A stretch of DNA of 64,000 nucleotides from Hydractinia symbiolongicarpus. Taxonomy: Eukaryota > Cnidaria > Hydrozoa > Anthoathecata > Hydractiniidae. Positions within the stretch are counted from its first letter, which is position 1, and each line of letters begins with the position of its first letter. A program made the translations under genes and the position numbers. The notes under the pieces are model-generated. The model had not been told where the DNA came from. It searched no databases and saw only the letters and a program-made list of their open reading frames with translations. The DNA is taken from assembly GCF_029227915.1 (NCBI RefSeq), contig NC_079875.1, forward strand, positions 248,001-312,000. Reading direction: 5' to 3'. Positions 1 to 12,165 of the stretch are shown piece by piece.

Positions 1-28
1 GTACTTTCTTTGTATACATTCGACTATA

Positions 29-41
29 CGGGCCAAGCCCG
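29..41. repeat. Class A dyad CGGGC-CAA-GCCCG (representative)
   Basis: A perfect 5-bp inverted repeat with a 3-base centre, shown here in the first monomer. It is present in most class A monomers and is broken in class B (CGGGCCGAGTCCG) and class C (CAGGCCGAGTCCG). Confidence 0.85.
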
Positions 42-308
42 GGATTTACAGGAAATCGCGGGTTTTCGTTTGCCGGCTATTAAACCACATTCATTAAGCG
101 TCTCATCAAAATTGAAAACATTTCTGAAAACTAAAAGTCTCATGGGCTTTAGTGGTGAAATAATAATTTAAAAAATCGTTCAGGAAATGAGTTTACTCCC
201 TGGGTACTTTCTTTGTATACTTTTGACTATACGGGCCGAGTCCGGGATTTACAGGAAATCGCAGGTTTTCGTTTGCCGACGATTAAACTCCTTTTATTCA
301 GCGTCTCA

Positions 309-330
309 TCAAAAATGAAAACATTTTTGA
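309..330. repeat. AT-rich dyad in nearly every monomer (representative)
   Basis: Arms TCAAAAATG (309-317) and CATTTTTGA (322-330) are perfect reverse complements around AAAA. Monomers with CATTTTTAA keep a 7-bp stem. It lies about 105 bp from the class A dyad position and is one of the best conserved parts of the unit. Confidence 0.85.
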
Positions 331-3300
331 AAATACAAGTCTCATGCGTTTTAGTGGTGAAAAGATAATTTAAAAAATCGTTTTGGAAATTAGTTTACTC
401 ACAGGGTACTTTCTTTGTATACATTCGACTATACGGGCCAAGCCCGGGATTTACGGGAAGTCGTGGGTTTTCGTTTGCCGGCGATTAAACTTCTTTTATT
501 CAGCGTCTCATCAAAAATGAAAACATTTTTAAAAACTACAAGTCTCGTGGGCTTTAGTGGTGAAATAATAATTTGAAAAATCGTTCGGGAAAAGAGTTTA
601 CTCCCTGGGTACTTTCTTTGTATACTTTTGACTATACGGGCCGAGTCTGGGAGTTACGGGAAGTCGTGGGTTTTCGTTTGCCGGCGATTAAACTTCTTTT
701 ATTCAGCGTCTCATCAAAAATGAAAACATTTTTAAAAACTACAAGTCTCATGGGCTTTAGTGGTGAAATAATAATTTAAAAAATCGTTCGGGAAAAGAGT
801 TTACTCCCTTGGTACTTTCTTTGTATACTTTTGACTATACGGGCCGAGTCCGGGATTTACGGGAAATCGCAGGTTTTCGTTTGCCGGCGATTAAACTCCT
901 TTTATTCAGAGTCTCATCAAAAATGAAAATTTTTTTGAAAACTTAAAGTCTCATGCGTTTTAGTGGTGAAAAGATAATTTAAAAAACCGTTTTTGAAATG
1001 AGTTTACTCACAGAGTACTTTCTTTGTATACATTCGACTATACCGGCCAAGCCCGGGATTTACAGGAAATCGCGGGTTTTCGTTTGCCGGCTATTAAACC
1101 ACATTCATTAAGCGTCTCATCAAAATTGAAAACATTTCTGAAAACTACAAGTCTCATGGGCTTTAGTGGTGAAATAATAATTTAAAAAATCGTTCAGGAA
1201 ATGAGTTTACTCCCTGGGTACTTTCTTTGTATACTTTTGACTATACGGGCCGAGTCCGGGATTTACAGGAAATCGCAGGTTTTCGTTTGCCGACGATTAA
1301 ACTCCTTTTATTCAGCGTCTCATCAAAAATGAAAACATTTTTGAAAATACAAGTCTCATGCGTTTTAGTGGTGAAAAGATTATTTAAAAAATCGTTTTGG
1401 AAATTAGTTTACTCACAGGGTACTTTCTTTGTATACATTCGACTATACGGGCCAAGCCCGGGATTTACGGGAAGTCGTGGGTTTTCGTTTGCCGGCGATT
1501 AAACTTCTTTTATTCAGCGTCTCATCAAAAATGAAAACATTTTTAAAAACTACAAGTCTCGTGGGCTTTTGTGGTGAAATAATAATTTGAAAAATCGTTC
1601 GGGAAAAGAGTTTACTCCTTGGGTACTTTCTTTGTATACTTTTGACTATACGGGCCGAGTCCGGGATTTACGGGAAATCGCAGGTTTTCGTTTGCCGGCG
1701 ATTAAACTTCTTTTATTCAGCGTCTCATCAAAAATGAAAACATTTTTAAAAACTACAAGTCTCATGCGTTTTAGTGGTGAAAAGATAATTTAAAAAACCG
1801 TTTTGGAAATGAGTTTACTCACAGGGTACTTTCTTTGTATACATTCGACTATACGGGCAAAGCCCGGGATTTAGGGAAATCGTGGTATTTCGTTTGCCGG
1901 CGATTAAACCTCTTTCATTAAGCGTCTCATTAAAAATGAAAACATTTTTGGAAACTACAAGTCTCATTCGTTCTAGTGGTGCAGAAATAATTTGAAAAAT
2001 CGTTCGGGAAATCAGTTTACTCCCTGGGTACTTTCTTTATATACATTCAACTATACGGGCCAAGCCCGGGATTTACGGGAAATCGCGGGTTTTCGTTTGC
2101 CGGCGATTAAACTTCTTTTATTCAGCGTCTCATCAAAAATGAACACACTCTTGAAAACTACAAGTCTCATGCGTTTTAGTGGTGAAAAAATAATATAAAA
2201 AATCGTTCGGGAAATGAGTTTACTCCCTGGGTACTTTCTTCGTATACTTTTGACTATACGGGCCGAGTCCGTGGTTTACGGGAAATGGCGGGTTTTTGTT
2301 TGCAGGCGATTAAACTTCTTTTAATCAGCGTCTCATCAAAAATGAAAATTTTTTTGAAAACTACAAGTCTCATGCGTTTTAGTGGTGGAAAGATAATTTA
2401 AAGAACCGTTTTTGAAATGAGTTTACTCACAGGGTACTTTCTTTGTATACATTCGACTATACCGGCCAAGCCCGGGATTTACAGGAAATCGCGGGTTTTC
2501 GTTTGCCGGCTATTAAACCACATTCATTAAGCGTCTCATCAAAATTGAAAACATTTCTGAAAACTACAAGTCTCATGGGCTTTAGTGGTGAAGAAATAAT
2601 TTAAAAAATCGTTCAGAAAATGAGTTTACTCCCTGGGTACTTTCTTTGTATACTTTTGACTATACGGGCCGAGTCCGGGATTTACAGGATATCGCAGGTT
2701 TTCGTTTGCCGACGATTAAACTCCTTTTATTCAGCGTCTCATCAAAAATGAAAACATTTTTGAAAATACAAGTCTCATGCGTTTTAGTGGTGAAAAGATA
2801 ATTTAAAAAATCGTATTGGAAATTAGTTTAATCACAGGGTACTTTCTTTGTATACATTCGACTATACGGGCCAAGCCCGCGATTTACGGGAAGTCGTGGG
2901 TTTTCGTTTGCCGGCGATTAAACTTCTTTTATTCAGCGTCTCATCAAAAATGAAAACATTTTTAAAAACTACAAGTCTCGTGGGCTTTAGTGGTGAAATA
3001 ATAATTTGAAAAATCGTTCGGGAAAAGAGTTTACTCCCTGGGTACTTTCTTTGTATACTTTTGACTATACGGGCCGAGTCCGGGATTTACGGGAAATCGC
3101 AGGTTTTCGTTTGCCGGCGATTAAACTTCTTTTATTCAGCGTCTCATCAAAAATGAAAACATTTTTAAAAACTGCAAGTCTCATGCGTTTTAGTGGTGAA
3201 AAAATAATATAAAAAATCGTTTGGGAAATGAGTTTACTCCCTGGGTACTTTCTTCGTATACTTTTGACTATACGGGCCGAGTCCGGGGTTTACGGGAAAT

Positions 3301-4665
3301 GGCGGGTTTTCGTTTGCAGGCGATTAAACTTCTTTTAATCAGCGTCTCATCAAAAATGAAAACATTTTTGAAAACTACAAGTCTCATGCATTTTAGTGGT
3401 AAAAAGATAATTTAAAAAATTGTTTTCGAAATGAGTTTACTCACAGGGTACTTTCTTTGTATACATTCGAGTATACGGGCCAAGCCCGGGATTTACGGGA
3501 AATCGCGGGTTTTCGTTTGCCGGAGATTAAACCACTTTCATTAGGCGGCTAATCAAAAATGAAAACATTTCTGAAAACTACAAGTCTCATGCGTTTTAGT
3601 GGTGAAAAAATATTTTAAAAAATCGTTGGGGAAATGAGTTTACTCCTTGGGAACTTTCTTTGTATACTTTTGACTATACGGGCCGAGTCTGGGAGTTACG
3701 GGAAGTCGTGGGTTTTCGTTTGCCGGCGATTAAACTTCTTTTATTCAGCGTCTCATCAAAAATGAAAACATTTTTAAAAACTACAAGTCTCATGGGCTTT
3801 AGTGGTGAAATAATAATTTAAAAAATCGTTCGGGAAATGAGTTTACTCCCTGGGTACTTTCTTCGTATACTTTTGACTATACGGGCCGAGTACGGGGTTT
3901 ACGGGAAATGGCGGGTTTTCGTTTGCAGGCGATTAAACTTCTTTTATTCAGCGTCTCATCAAAAATGAAAACATTTTTGAAAACTACAAGTCTCATGCAT
4001 TTTAGTGGTAAAAAGATAATTTAAAAAATTGTTTTCGAAATCAGTTTACTCACAGGGTACTTTCTTTGTATACATTCGAGTATACGGGCCAAGCCCGGGA
4101 TTTACGGGAAATCGCGGGTTTTCGTTTGCCGGAGATTAAACCACTTTCATTAGGCGTCGAATCAAAAATGAAAACATTTCTGAAAACTACAAGTCTCATG
4201 CGTTTTAGTGGTGAAAAAATATTTTAAAAAATCGTTCGGGAAATGAGTTTACTCCTTGGGAACTTTCTTTGTATACTTTTGACTATACGGGCCGAGTCTG
4301 GGAGTTACGGGAAGTCGTGGGTTTTCGTTTGCCGGCGATTAAACTTCTTTTATTCAGCGTCTCATCAAAAATGAAAACATTTTTAAAAACTACAAGTCTC
4401 ATGGGCTTTAGTGGTGAAATAATAATTTAAAAAATCGTTCGGGAAAAGAGTTTACTCCCTTGGTACTTTCTTTGCATACTTTTGACTATACGGGCCGAGT
4501 CCGGGATTTACGGGAAATCGCAGGTTTTCGTTTGCCGGCGATTAAACTCCTTTTATTCAGAGTCTCATCAAAAATGAAAATTTTTTTGAAAACTACAAGT
4601 CTCATGCGTTTTAGTGGTGAAAAGATAATTTAAAAAACCGTTTTTGAAATGAGTTTACTCACAGA

Positions 4666-6871
4666 GTACTTTCTTTGTATACATTCGACTATACCGGCCA
4701 AGCCCGGGATTTACAGGAAATCGCGGGTTTTCGTTTGCCGGCTATTAAACCACATTCATTAAGCGTCTCATCAAAATTGAAAACATTTCTGAAAACTACA
4801 AGTCTCATGGGCTTTAGTGGTGAAATAATAATTTAAAAAATCGTTCAGGAAATGAGTTTACTCCCTGGGTACTTTCTTTGTATACTTTTGACTATACGGG
4901 CCGAGTCCGGGATTTACAGGAAATCGCAGGTTTTCGTTTGCCGACGATTAAACTCCTTTTATTCAGCGTCTCATCAAAAATGAAAACATTTTTGAAAATA
5001 CAAGTCTCATGCGTTTTAGTGGTGAAAAGATAATTTAAAAAATCGTTTTGGAAATTAGTTTACTCACAGGGTACTTTCTTTGTATACATTCGACTATACG
5101 GGCCAAGCCCGGGATTTACGGGAAGTCGTGGGTTTTCGTTTGCCGGCGATTAAACTTTTTTTATTCAGCGTCTCATCAAAAATGAAAACATTTTTAAAAA
5201 CTACAAGTCTCGTGGGCTTTAGTGGTGAAATAATAATTTGGAAAATCGTTCGGGAAAAGAGTTTACTCCCTGGGTACTTTCTTTGTATACTTTTGACTAT
5301 ACGGGCCGAGTCTGGGAGTTACGGGAAGTCGTGGGTTTTCGTTTGCCGGCGATTAAACTTCTTTTATTCAGCGTCTCATCAAAAATGAAAACATTTTTAA
5401 AAACTACAAGTCTCATGGGCTTTAGTGGTGAAATAATAATTTAAAAAATCGTTCGGGAAAAGAGTTTACTCCCTTGGTACTTTCTTTGTATACTTTTGAC
5501 TATACGGGCCGAGTCCGGGATTTACGGGAAATCGCAGGTTTTCGTTTGCCGGCGATTAAACTCCTTTTATTCAGAGTCTCATCAAAAATGAAAATTTTTT
5601 TGAAAACTACAAGTCTCATGCGTTTTAGTGGTGAAAAGATAATTTAAAAAACCGTTTTTGAAATGAGTTTACTCACAGAGTACTTTCTTTGTATACATTC
5701 GACTACACCGGCCAAGCCCGGGATTTACAGGAAATCGCGGGTTTTCGTTTGCCGGCTATTAAACCACATTCATTAAGCGTCTCATCAAAATTGAAAACAT
5801 TTCTGAAAACTACAAGTCTCATGGGCTTTAGTGGTGAAATAATAATTTAAAAAATCGTTCAGGAAATGAGTTTACTCCCTGGGTACTTTCTTTGTATACT
5901 TTTGACTATACGGGCCGAGTCCGGGATTTACAGGAAATCGCAGGTTTTCGTTTGCCGACGATTAAACTCCTTTTATTCAGCGTCTCATCAAAAATGAAAA
6001 CATTTTTGAAAATACAAGTCTCATGCGTTTTAGTGGTGAAAAGATAATTTAAAAAATCGTTTTGGAAATTAGTTTACTCACAGGGTACTTTCTTTGTATA
6101 CATTCGACTATACGGGCCAAGCCCGGGATTTGCGGGAAGTCGTGGGTTTTCGTTTGCCGGCGATTAAACTTCTTTTATTCAGCGTCTCATCAAAAATGAA
6201 AACATTTTTAAAAACTACAAGTCTCGTGGGCTTTAGTGGTGAAATAATAATTTGAAAAATCGTTCGGGAAAAGAGTTTACTCCCTGGGTACTTTCTTTGT
6301 ATACTTTTGACTATACGGGCCGAGTCCGGGATTTACGGGAAATCGCAGGTTTTCGTTTGCCGGCGATTAAACTTCTTTTATTCAGCGTCTCATCAAAAAT
6401 GAAAACATTTTTAAAAACTGCAAGTCTCATGCGTTTTAGTGGTGAAAAGATAATTTAAAAAACCGTTTTGGAAATGAGTTTACTCACAGGGTACTTTCTT
6501 TGTATACATTCGACTATACGGGAAAAGCCCGGGATTTAGGGAAATCGTGGTATTTCGTTTGCCGGCGATTAAACCTCTTTCATTAAGCGTCTCATTAAAA
6601 ATGAAATCATTTTTGGAAACTACAAGTCTCATTCGTTCTAGTGGTGCAGAAATAATTTGAAAAATCGTTCGGGAAATCAGTTTACTCCCTGGGTACTTTC
6701 TTTATATACATTCAACTATACGGGCCAAGCCCGGGATTTACGGGAAATCGCGGGTTTTCGTTTGCCGGCGATTAAAATTCTTTTATTCAGCGTCTCATCA
6801 AAAATGAACACACTCTTGAAAACTACAAGTCTCATGCGTTTTAGTGGTGAAAAAATAATATAAAAAATCGT
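4666..6871. repeat. 11-monomer block, copy 2
   Basis: It aligns with copy 1 at a constant offset of 4,665 bp. After about 6,871 it jumps to sequence matching 2,613 onward, so two monomers (about 406 bp) have been lost relative to copy 1. Confidence 0.75.
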
Positions 6872-7908
6872 TCAGAAAATGAGTTTACTCCCTGGGTACT
6901 TTCTTTGTATACTTTTGACTATACGGGCCGAGTCCGGGATTTACAGGATATCGCAGGTTTTCGTTTGCCGACGATTAAACTCCTTTTATTCAGCGTCTCA
7001 TCAAAAATGAAAACATTTTTGAAAATACAAGTCTCATGCGTTTTAGTGGTGAAAAGATAATTTAAAAAATCGTATTGGAAATTAGTTTACTCACAGGGTA
7101 CTTTCTTTGTATACATTCGACTATACGGGCCAAGCCCGCGATTTACGGGAAGTTGTGGGTTTTCGTTTGCCGGCGATTAAACTTCTTTTATTCAGCGTCT
7201 CATCAAAAATGAAAACATTTTTAAAAACTACAAGTCTCGTGGGCTTTAGTGGTGAAATAATAATTTGAAAAATCGTTCGGGAAAAGAGTTTACTCCCTGG
7301 GTACTTTCTTTGTATACTTTTGACTATACGGGCCGAGTCCAGGATTTACGGGAAATCGCAGGTTTTCGTTTGCCGGCGATTAAACTTCTTTTATTCAGCG
7401 TTTCATCAAAAATGAAAACATTTTTAAAAACTGCAAGTCTCATGCGTTTTAGTGGTGAAAAGATAATTTAAAAAACCGTTTTGTAAATGAGTTTACTCAC
7501 AGGGTACTTTCTTTGTATACATTCGACTATACGGGCAAAGCCCGGGATTTAGGGAAATCGTGGTATTTCGTTTGCCGGCGATTAAACCTCTTTCATTAAG
7601 CGTCTCATTAAAAATGAAAACATTTTTGGAAACTACAAGTCTCATTCGTTCTAGTGGTGCAGAAATAATTTGAAAAATCGTTCGGGAAATCAGTTTACTC
7701 CCTGGGTACTTTCTTTATATACATTCAACTATACGGGCCAAGCCCGGGATTTACGGGAAATCGCGGGTTTTCGTTTGCCGGCGATTAAACTTCTTTTATT
7801 CAGCGTCTCATCAAAAATGAACACACTCTTGAAAACTACAAGTCTCATGCGTTTTAGTGGTGGAAAGATAATTTAAAAAACCGTTTTTGAAATGAGTTTA
7901 CTCACAGG

Positions 7909-10900
7909 GTACTTTCTTTGTATACATTCGACTATACGGGCCAAGCCCGGGATTTACAGGAAATCGCGGGTTTTCGTTTGCCGGCTATTAAACCACATTC
8001 ATTAAGCGTCTCATCAAAATTGAAAACATTTCTGAAAACTAAAAGTCTCATGGGCTTTAGTGGTGAAATAATAATTTAAAAAATCGTTCAGGAAATGAGT
8101 TTACTCCCTGGGTACTTTCTTTGTATACTTTTGACTATACGGGCCGAGTCCGGGATTTACAGGAAATCGCAGGTTTTCGTTTGCCGACGATTAAACTCCT
8201 TTTATTCAGCGTCTCATCAAAAATGAAAACATTTTTGAAAATACAAGTCTCATGCGTTTTAGTGGTGAAAAGATAATTTAAAAAATCGTTTTGGAAATTA
8301 GTTTACTCACAGGGTACTTTCTTTGTATACATTCGACTATACGGGCCAAGCCCGGGATTTACGGGAAGTCGTGGGTTTTCGTTTGCCGGCGATTAAACTT
8401 CTTTTATTCAGCGTCTCATCAAAAATGAAAACATTTTTAAAAACTACAAGTCTCGTGGGCTTTAGTGGTGAAATAATAATTTGAAAAATCGTTCGGGAAA
8501 AGAGTTTACTCCCTGGGTACTTTCTTTGTATACTTTTGACTATACGGGCCGAGTCTGGGAGTTACGGGAAGTCGTGGGTTTTCGTTTGCCGGCGATTAAA
8601 CTTCTTTTATTCAGCGTCTCATCAAAAATGAAAACATTTTTAAAAACTACAAGTCTCATGGGCTTTAGTGGTGAAATAATAATTTAAAAAATCGTTCGGG
8701 AAAAGAGTTTACTCCCTTGGTACTTTCTTTGTATACTTTTGACTATACGGGCCGAGTCCGGGATTTACGGGAAATCGCAGGTTTTCGTTTGCCGGCGATT
8801 AAACTCCTTTTATTCAGAGTCTCATCAAAAATGAAAATTTTTTTGAAAACTAAAAGTCTCATGCGTTTTAGTGGTGAAAAGATAATTTAAAAAACCGTTT
8901 TTGAAATGAGTTTACTCACAGAGTACTTTCTTTGTATACATTCGACTATACCGGCCAAGCCCGGGATTTACAGGAAATCGCGGGTTTTCGTTTGCCGGCT
9001 ATTAAACCACATTCATTAAGCGTCTCATCAAAATTGAAAACATTTCTGAAAACTACAAGTCTCATGGGCTTTAGTGGTGAAATAATAATTTAAAAAATCG
9101 TTCAGGAAATGAGTTTACTCCCTGGGTACTTTCTTTGTATACTTTTGACTATACGGGCCGAGTCCGGGATTTACAGGAAATCGCAGGTTTTCGTTTGCCG
9201 ACGATTAAACTCCTTTTATTCAGCGTCTCATCAAAAATGAAAACATTTTTGAAAATACAAGTCTCATGCGTTTTAGTGGTGAAAAGTTAATTTAAAAAAT
9301 CGTTTTGGAAATTAGTTTACTCACAGGGTACTTTCTTTGTATACATTCGACTATACGGGCCAAGCCCGGGATTTACGGGAAGTCGTGGGTTTTCGTTTGC
9401 CGGCGATTAAACTTCTTTTATTCAGCGTCTCATCAAAAATGAAAACATTTTTAAAAACTACAAGTCTCGTGGGCTTTTGTGGTGAAATAATAATTTGAAA
9501 AATCGTTCGGGAAAAGAGTTTACTCCCTGGGTACTTTCTTTGTATACTTTTGACAATACGGGCCGAGTCCGGGATTTACGGGAAATCGCAGGTTTTCGTT
9601 TGCCGGCGATTAAACTTCTTTTATTCAGCGTCTCATCAAAAATGAAAACATTTTTAAAAACTACAAGTCTCATGCGTTTTAGTGGTGAAAAGATAATTTA
9701 AAAAACCGTTTTGGAAATGAGTTTACTCACAGGGTACTTTCTTTGTATACATTCGACTATACGGGCAAAGCCCGGGATTTAGGGAAATCGTGGTATTTCG
9801 TTTGCCGGCGATTAAACCTCTTTCATTAAGCGTCTCATTAAAAATGAAAACATTTTTGGAAACTACAAGTCTCATTCGTTCTAGTGGTGCAGAAATAATT
9901 TGAAAAATCGTTCGGGAAATCAGTTTACTCCCTGGGTACTTTCTTTATATACATTCAACTATACGGGCCAAGCCCGGGATTTACGGGAAATCGCGGGTTT
10001 TCGTTTGCCGGCGATTAAACTTCTTTTATTCAGCGTCTCATCAAAAATGAACACACTCTTGAAAACTACAAGTCTCATGCGTTTTAGTGGTGAAAAAATA
10101 ATATAAAAAATCGTTCGGGAAATGAGTTTACTCCCTGGGTACTTTCTTCGTATACTTTTGACTATACGGGCCGAGTCCGTGGTTTACGGGAAATGGCGGG
10201 TTTTTGTTTGCAGGCGATTAAACTTCTTTTAATCAGCGTCTCATCAAAAATGAAAATTTTTTTGAAAACTACAAGTCTCATGCGTTTTAGTGGTGGAAAG
10301 ATAATTTAAAGAACCGTTTTTGAAATGAGTTTACTCACAGGGTACTTTCTTTGTATACATTCGACTATACCGGCCAAGCCCGGGATTTACAGGAAATCGC
10401 GGGTTTTCGTTTGCCGGCTATTAAACCACATTCATTAAGCGTCTCATCAAAATTGAAAACATTTCTGAAAACTACAAGTCTCATGGGCTTTAGTGGTGAA
10501 AAAATAATTTAAAAAATCGTTCAGAAAATGAGTTTACTCCCTGGGTACTTTCTTTGTATACTTTTGACTATACGGGCCGAGTCCGGGATTTACAGGATAT
10601 CGCAGGTTTTCGTTTGCCGACGATTAAACTCCTTTTATTCAGCGTCTCATCAAAAATGAAAACATTTTTTGAAAATACAAGTCTCATGCGTTTTAGTGGT
10701 GAAAAGATAATTTAAAAAATCGTATTGGAAATTAGTTTAATCACAGGGTACTTTCTTTGTATACATTCGACTATACGGGCCAAGCCCGCGATTTACGGGA
10801 AGTCGTGGGTTTTCGTTTGCCGGCGATTAAACTTCTTTTATTCAGCGTCTCATCAAAAATGAAAACATTTTTAAAAACTACAAGTCTCGTGGGCTTTAGT

Positions 10901-11059
10901 GGTGAAATAATAATTTGAAAAATCGTTCGGGAAAAGAGTTTACTCCCTGGGTACTTTCTTTGTATACTTTTGACTATACGGGCCGAGTCCGGGATTTACG
11001 GGAAATCGCAGGTTTTCGTTTGCCGGCGATTAAACTTCTTTTATTCAGCGTCTCATCAA
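7909..11059. repeat. 11-monomer block, copy 3 (extended)
   Basis: It aligns with 1-3150 at an offset of 7,908 bp (39 monomers), becoming 7,909 after a one-base T insertion near 10,670. It shares the uncommon variants AACTAAAAGTCTCATGGG and GTCCGTGGTTTACGGG with copy 1. This is the closest pair in the left domain. Confidence 0.8.
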
Positions 11060-11559
11060 AAATGAACACACTCTTGAAAACTACAAGTCTTATGCGTTTT
11101 AGTGGTGAAAAAATAATATAAAAAATCGTTCGGGAAATGAGTTTACTCCCTGGGTACTTTCTTCGTATACTTTTGACTATACGGGCCGAGTCCGTGGTTT
11201 ACGGAAAATGGCGGGTTTTCGTTTGCAGGCGATTAAACTTCTTTTAATCAGCGTCTCATCAAAAATGAAAATTTTTTTAAAAACTACAAGTCTCATGCGT
11301 TTTAGTGGTGGAAAGATAATTTAAAAAACCGTTTTTGAAATGAGTTTACTCACAGGGTACTTTCTTTGTATACATTCGACTATACGGGCCAAGCCCGGGA
11401 TTTACAGGAAATCGCAGGTTTTCGTTTGCCGGCTATTAAACCACATTCATTAAGCGTCTCATCAAAATTGAAAACATTTCTGAAAACTAAAAGTCTCATG
11501 GGCTTTAGTGGTGAAATAATAATTTAAAAAATCGTTCAGGAAATGAGTTTACTCCCTGG

Positions 11560-12165
11560 GTACTTTCTTTGTATACTTTTGACTATACGGGCCGAGTCCG
11601 GGATTTACGGGAAATCGCAGGTTTTCGTTTGCCGACGATTAAACTCCTTTTATTCAGCGTCTCATCAAAAATGAAAACATTTTTGAAAATACAAGTCTCG
11701 TGGGCTTTAGTGGTGAAATAATAATTTAAAAAATCGTTCGGGAAAAGAGTTTACTCCCTGGGTACTTTCTTTGTATACTTTTGACTATACGGGCCGAGTC
11801 CGGGATTTACGGGAAATCGCAGGTTTTCGTTTGCCGACGATTAAACTTCTTTTATTCAGCGTCTCATCAAAAATGAAAACATTTTTGAAAATACAAGTCT
11901 CGTGGGCTTTAGTGGTGAAATAATAATTTAAAAAATCGTTCGGGAAAAGAGTTTACTCCCTGGGTACTTTCTTTGTATACTTTTGACTATACGGGCCGAG
12001 TCCGGGATTTACGGGAAATCGCAGGTTTTCGTTTGCCGACGATTAAACTTCTTTTATTCAGCGTCTCATCAAAAATGAAAACATTTTTAAAAACTACAAG
12101 TCTCACGCGTTTTAGTGGTGAAAAAATAATTTAAAAAACCGTTCTGGAAGTGAGTTTACTCACAG
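11560..12165. repeat. Run of three successive class B monomers
   Basis: Units starting at 11560, 11762 and 11964 are all class B. The first two differ by a single base that I can see (AAACTCC versus AAACTTC). The third changes type about halfway. This is local single-monomer amplification, breaking the A/B alternation at the border between the left domain and the next. Confidence 0.75.

Larger units (their letters stand above)
1..2206. repeat. 11-monomer block, copy 1
   Basis: The monomer order is A1-B1-A2-B2-B3-A1-B1-A2-B-A3-A4 (five monomers, about 1,014 bp, then six). The same order recurs at offsets of 4,665 and 7,908 bp with shared rare variants, for example GGGCAAAGCCCGGGATTTAGGG in A3 and AATGAACACACTC in A4. 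The left edge is cut by the window start. Confidence 0.8.

Noticed and set aside
19-32. Canonical CENP-B box
   Set aside because: TTCG and CGGG are six bases apart instead of seven, and the required central A is not aligned. I keep it only as a resemblance.
290-320. Hammerhead ribozyme core on the minus strand (TTGATGAGACGCTGAAT)
   Set aside because: The core needs CUGAUGA and GAAA flanking a stem. Here the first C is U, GAAU replaces GAAA, and no helix II can form between them.
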